Source: Candidatus Poribacteria bacterium (lineage in GTDB: Bacteria; Poribacteria; WGA-4E; WGA-3G). Taken from it: a stretch of DNA of 8,267 nt. Each line of letters begins with the position of its first letter. Position 1 is the stretch's first letter. The notes beneath the pieces were generated by a model, which worked only from the letters and a program-made list of their open reading frames with translations, did not search any database and had not been told where the DNA came from. The position numbers and the translations under genes are program-made. Of the stretch, positions 5,594 to 8,267 are shown in pieces. The stretch covers positions 1-8,267 of the forward strand of contig VXZL01000475.1 in NCBI GenBank assembly GCA_009845505.1. Direction: 5' to 3'.

Positions 5594-6613
5594 CTACTTC
5601 TGTGGTAGGTGATACCCCTCTTTCAGCGTTTGGATGCTGTAGAGACAGTTCTCCGCCGTTATGTAAAGCACCTTACTGGTCTCGCCCCGTCCGAATGCGA
5701 CGTTGGTTGGTTTATCCGGCGTTTTGACGTACGCCAGTTCCTCTCCCTCGGGTGTGTAGACACGGACTCCGGGTCGGGTCTCATCACGTACCGCTACGAA
5801 TAGATTCCCCTCAGCATCAACAACCATACCGTCTGGACCGTCTTGTGGGGCATAGTCAACGAGAACTTTTCGGAAAGTGGCGGTACCTTCCGGTGAGAGA
5901 TCATAAGCGAGGAGTGCCATCCGTCCGTTACGCAGTGGCACCTCATCAGGGAAACTTCCCATCGCGCCGTTGTCATGACTGATGACATAGAGGGTTTTTT
6001 GATCAGGCGAAACAGCGACACCGTTCGGTTTGCCGGCATCCGTAACAACAAGATGCACAGAACCATCCGGATCAATCCGATAAACGCCAAAGATGGGTTG
6101 TTCAACAGGCTCATTCCCGGCATACCGGGGGTCGGTAAAATAGATACGTCCCTGCTCGTCAATCGACAAATCGTTCGGTGAGTTAAAGGGTTTCCCGTTA
6201 TAGAGACCGGCGATGATTTCGCTCTTACCTGTCGTCATATCCGTCCGCGTAATCCTGCGTCCCCCGAAATCCGCACCTTCAGCGACGACCAAACGTCCCT
6301 GTGCATCAAATTTCGTCCCATTGGACATTCCACTTGGAGAACGGAAAACCGTGGTTTCTCCAGTCTCTGGATTGTGTTTCCAGATATTTCCGGCTTGCAT
6401 ACCTGTCTGATCTGTGAAAGTGATGTCGCTGAAATAGACCGTCCCGTCTGGTGCGACGGAGACACCTTCCGTGAAATGCGCACCGTTGAACAGTTCTTTA
6501 AGCGCCGCACCGGGCGCGAAGATACTATCGTGTCCTGCAGTATTTCCGATTAACGCGGGTGCTAACGCCAAACCTGCAGCAACGGCATAAGTAAGGGGTT
6601 GTGATACATTCAT
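5594..6613 (-). CDS. SMP-30/gluconolactonase/LRE family protein, probably exported
   Basis: A 339-residue six-bladed beta-propeller of the SMP-30/gluconolactonase family; members are metal-dependent lactonases. Blade motifs such as VSVAPDGTVYFSD, LSIDEQGRIYFTDPRY, VAVSPDQKTLYV and MVVDAEGNLFVA are clear. Metal-site candidates are Glu49 (FTEGV), Asn147 (SPNDL) and Asp261 (GPDGM), with Asn98 and Asn197 also in typical positions. Residues about 7-27 are hydrophobic (TYAVAAGLALAPALIG), consistent with a signal peptide and periplasmic location, although the n-region carries no lysine or arginine, so a non-cleaved anchor is possible. The ATG at 6611-6613 is preceded by GGAAGGAG with a rather long gap of 12 bases. 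It lies 67 bases downstream of the oxidoreductase gene on the same strand, a likely operon. Its stop is only 3 bases from that of the convergent amidase. Lactonase activity is inferred; the substrate is unknown. Confidence 0.9.
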   Translation of the reverse strand: MNVSQPLTYAVAAGLALAPALIGNTAGHDSIFAPGAALKELFNGAHFTEGVSVAPDGTVYFSDITFTDQTGMQAGNIWKHNPETGETTVFRSPSGMSNGTKFDAQGRLVVAEGADFGGRRITRTDMTTGKSEIIAGLYNGKPFNSPNDLSIDEQGRIYFTDPRYAGNEPVEQPIFGVYRIDPDGSVHLVVTDAGKPNGVAVSPDQKTLYVISHDNGAMGSFPDEVPLRNGRMALLAYDLSPEGTATFRKVLVDYAPQDGPDGMVVDAEGNLFVAVRDETRPGVRVYTPEGEELAYVKTPDKPTNVAFGRGETSKVLYITAENCLYSIQTLKEGYHLPQK

Positions 6614-6680
6614 CGGCTTATTTCGCTCCTTCCAATTCGTTTCTTGAATGGCAAGATTTTAACATACGTTGCGAAGGGTG

Positions 6681-7697
6681 TCAACCCATTGGGTGGGGAC
6701 CGTGGGTTGTTATCCCTTGACGCGCATGCGCGTAAACGGCGTCTTGAATCTCAAGGATCCGCACGGCATCAGCAACCGTGGGTTCAAAGGTACTCCCATC
6801 CCGAATTGCATCAAACGCGCTCCCCATTATTCCCTGTATCCGCGCACCGTGTGAGATGTCTTCACTGAATTGGACCCCTTCCGTTGTATGAACTTCAATC
6901 AGCGGTTCGCCACTGCGACCGTACTGCTCAAATACTGATGCTTTCGTTCCAACAAACCGGAAGAAATGATCGCCACCGCGCGTACCAGACGGATACGTAT
7001 AACCACATTCAACGATTCCTGTGATGCCGTCCTCCGTTCGCAGCACGCCAATACCGCTATCCTCTACGCCACGACTGTGCATAGCATTGGACATCACCAC
7101 GCCTACAACACTGATTTCACGATCACCGACAAACTGAAGGAATGTATCAATACCGTGCGCCGCCTCAACAGCCCAGCATCCACCGCCTGATATACTCGGA
7201 TCGTTGTGCCAAGCGGATGGGGTCGGATCGTAGCGGGATGGGGGACCGTTGTTCAGTCTGCTATTATACAACACAAGTTCTCCGAGACTTCCATCAGCGA
7301 CCATCTCTTGGACGACACTCACAATTCGACTTGCCCGATTCGGTAGCACAAGCGCGCTGAAAACACCGTGCTTTTCGGATGCCTCAGCAGCAGGACGCAA
7401 TCGGTCGGCACAGTCAGCAAAGGGCTTGTCTAAGAGGTAGGGGATACGCCGATCCACGCAGGCTTGAACGTGTGCTGGCATTTCAATATGTTTTCCAGCG
7501 ACGAGTACCGCATCGGGTTTGCTGGCATCAAGGCATGCAGCCGCTGTCTCAAAGCCGAGACACTGAAAATCATCTATCAACTGTTGCCGGGGAGCAGGTT
7601 CACCGTCCATGACTCCGACAATCTCATGTCCGAGTTCGTGTGCCGTGCGCGCCATGCTCCGTCCGTGATGACTGTAGGAAAGAACAACCAGTCTCAT
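6681..7697 (-). CDS. Gfo/Idh/MocA family oxidoreductase
   Basis: A 338-residue protein of the Gfo/Idh/MocA family, NAD(P)-dependent dehydrogenases acting mostly on sugars, inositols and related polyols. The N-terminal Rossmann domain covers about residues 1-118. The usual GxGxxG is replaced by SYSHHGRSMA, with only Gly12 kept. The EKP motif appears as DKP (Lys91-Pro92). The C-terminal domain contains GGGCWAVEAAHGID, with His181 and Asp184 in the expected catalytic positions. ATG at 7695-7697 follows AAGGAG by 7 bases. It is probably the first gene of a two-gene operon with the SMP-30 protein, a pairing that would suit oxidation of a sugar followed by lactone hydrolysis, though the SMP-30 protein seems exported while this one is cytosolic. 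A structured repeat fills the upstream region; I could not identify a promoter within it. The altered glycine loop may mean unusual cofactor binding or a role other than dehydrogenation. Confidence 0.88.
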   Translation of the reverse strand: MRLVVLSYSHHGRSMARTAHELGHEIVGVMDGEPAPRQQLIDDFQCLGFETAAACLDASKPDAVLVAGKHIEMPAHVQACVDRRIPYLLDKPFADCADRLRPAAEASEKHGVFSALVLPNRASRIVSVVQEMVADGSLGELVLYNSRLNNGPPSRYDPTPSAWHNDPSISGGGCWAVEAAHGIDTFLQFVGDREISVVGVVMSNAMHSRGVEDSGIGVLRTEDGITGIVECGYTYPSGTRGGDHFFRFVGTKASVFEQYGRSGEPLIEVHTTEGVQFSEDISHGARIQGIMGSAFDAIRDGSTFEPTVADAVRILEIQDAVYAHARQGITTHGPHPMG

Positions 7698-7717
7698 ATT
7701 TTATCTCCTTGTTATTC

Positions 7718-7890
7718 GCTGTCAGCAGTCAGCGATCAGGTCGGATTTTTTCAAAAATCCTCTCAGCGGTCAGTCAAAAGACTTTCTTTGGAAAGTTACC
7801 GATAACTGAAAGCATTCCGAAGGAATGCGCCCTGACAGCCGATAGCCGAGAGTGGAGCGTAGCGGAAGGTCCTGACCGCTGACGGCTATC
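7718..7890. repeat. Structured palindromic intergenic repeat, MITE-like
   Basis: A stretch of about 170 bp of nested inverted repeats. Outer arms are related: the left end at 7718-7740 (GCTGTCAGC...ATCAGG) and CCTGACCGCTGACGGC (7871-7886). Perfect internal pairs include TCAGCGGTCAG (7763-7773) with CTGACCGCTGA (7872-7882), and GCTGTCAG (7718-7725) with CTGACAGC (7832-7839). Three local hairpins lie in series: GGATTTTT/AAAAATCC (7743-7760), ACTTTC/GAAAGT (7781-7796) and GCATTCC/GGAATGC (7812-7828). No coding frame or transposase is present. It resembles repeat units scattered between genes in some environmental genomes; copy number cannot be judged here. It separates the membrane-protein gene from the oxidoreductase gene, and its right end supplies the membrane protein's stop codon. 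Confidence 0.7.
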
Positions 7891-8267
7891 TATAAAACGA
7901 ATACATCGCCGTTCCCGTAACGAGTCGGATCAGCACCCATACACCACCGACCATGAATTCGCCGAGAATTAAACCGAGGAAAAGTGGGTACGCTTTGCGA
8001 TAGAGCCGAATCCCGCCGACTTTCAGCAATAACGTTTTGATACTCCAACTGATAAAAATGGAAAACCAGAGTCTACCAATTGTCGATTTCTCACCAGCGA
8101 CCATATAACCGGCAGGATGGAAGGGCCAGAACGGAAATATCGTCCGTAGCCACCAGAAGAAACCGGTAAAGAACGCACCGACCCCGATAAAAACCACGGC
8201 AGGCACATCGGTGTCGACCGGGTGGGAAATCCAACTTTGCAGAAGATTGTTGCCCCCCGTCCCGAGA
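7886..8267 (-). CDS. DUF6784/DUF6785-type membrane protein, C-terminal part (5' end beyond window)
   Basis: The frame is open from the right edge to the TAG at 7886-7888 (126 codons visible), so this is the end of a longer gene; a GTG at 8204-8206 could be called a start, but the reading upstream of it (SWISHPVDTD) continues the protein naturally. The visible part has about three hydrophobic helices: AVVFIGVGAFFTGFFWWL, LWFSIFISWSIKTLLLKV and LFLGLILGEFMVGGVWVLI. Between them lie FWPFHPAGYMVAG and GGIRLYRKAYP. This pattern (HPAGY, GRLWF, GGxRLYR, LGLILGEF) matches my memory of the C-terminal region of large multi-spanning proteins (DUF6784/6785) from Poribacteria and Planctomycetes, whose function is unknown. 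The protein ends within the border of the adjacent repeat, which provides the stop codon, so its last residues may have been altered by repeat insertion. Confidence 0.72.
   Translation of the reverse strand, partial: LGTGGNNLLQSWISHPVDTDVPAVVFIGVGAFFTGFFWWLRTIFPFWPFHPAGYMVAGEKSTIGRLWFSIFISWSIKTLLLKVGGIRLYRKAYPLFLGLILGEFMVGGVWVLIRLVTGTAMYSFYR

Noticed and set aside
7718..7890. CRISPR array or tRNA in the repeat-rich gap
   Set aside because: The repeats are inverted and of different sequence, without regular spacers, and no cloverleaf or T-loop sequence is seen.
8023..8208. Second minus-strand frame in the membrane-protein region
   Set aside because: It is out of frame with the hydrophobic, family-like reading that stays open to the window edge.

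Overview
The window looks like a chromosomal stretch from an uncultured environmental bacterium. The gene families present are a double-domain NIPSNAP protein, a choline-sulfatase-like sulfatase, a phytanoyl-CoA dioxygenase (PhyH) protein, an amidase, an SMP-30/gluconolactonase protein, a Gfo/Idh/MocA oxidoreductase and a DUF6784/6785-type membrane protein. This mix, together with GGCGAGG-armed and CTGACNGCTGAC-type intergenic palindromes, is most like Candidatus Poribacteria, with Planctomycetes-like lineages as the second choice. That assignment is inference from gene content; no rRNA or other phylogenetic marker is present.

Layout. (1) Positions 1-940 are visibly AT-richer than the rest. 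They hold two overlapping plus-strand genes of unknown function: the 3' part of a soluble protein, then a 110-residue protein with five 11-residue coiled-coil repeats and a C-terminal membrane anchor. A hairpin plus T-tract terminator follows. (2) Positions 944-1761 hold a minus-strand NIPSNAP gene and a compact divergent promoter region. Both sigma70-type promoters are readable there, and a perfect 7-bp inverted repeat lies between their -35 boxes. (3) Positions 1762-5590 hold a plus-strand run of sulfatase, PhyH dioxygenase and amidase. (4) Positions 5594-7697 hold a minus-strand pair, Gfo/Idh/MocA oxidoreductase followed by an exported SMP-30-type protein, converging on the amidase with only 3 bases between stop codons. 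(5) Positions 7718-7890 hold a structured palindromic intergenic repeat, and 7886-8267 holds the C-terminal part of a multi-spanning membrane protein.

The genes in (2)-(4) fit scavenging of organic substrates: sulfate ester cleavage, Fe(II)/2-oxoglutarate hydroxylation, amide hydrolysis, lactone hydrolysis and NAD(P)-linked oxidation of a sugar- or polyol-like compound. No single pathway can be named, and nothing shows that the plus and minus groups act on the same substrate. There is no tRNA, rRNA, CRISPR array, transposase, integrase or recognisable defence gene. No stretch longer than 300 bases lacks a gene; the longest gaps are 761-943, 1565-1761 and 7698-7885. I see no convincing new multi-gene system. 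The items most worth checking are the left-edge two-gene cassette, the divergent promoter/operator and the intergenic repeat that supplies a neighbour's stop codon.
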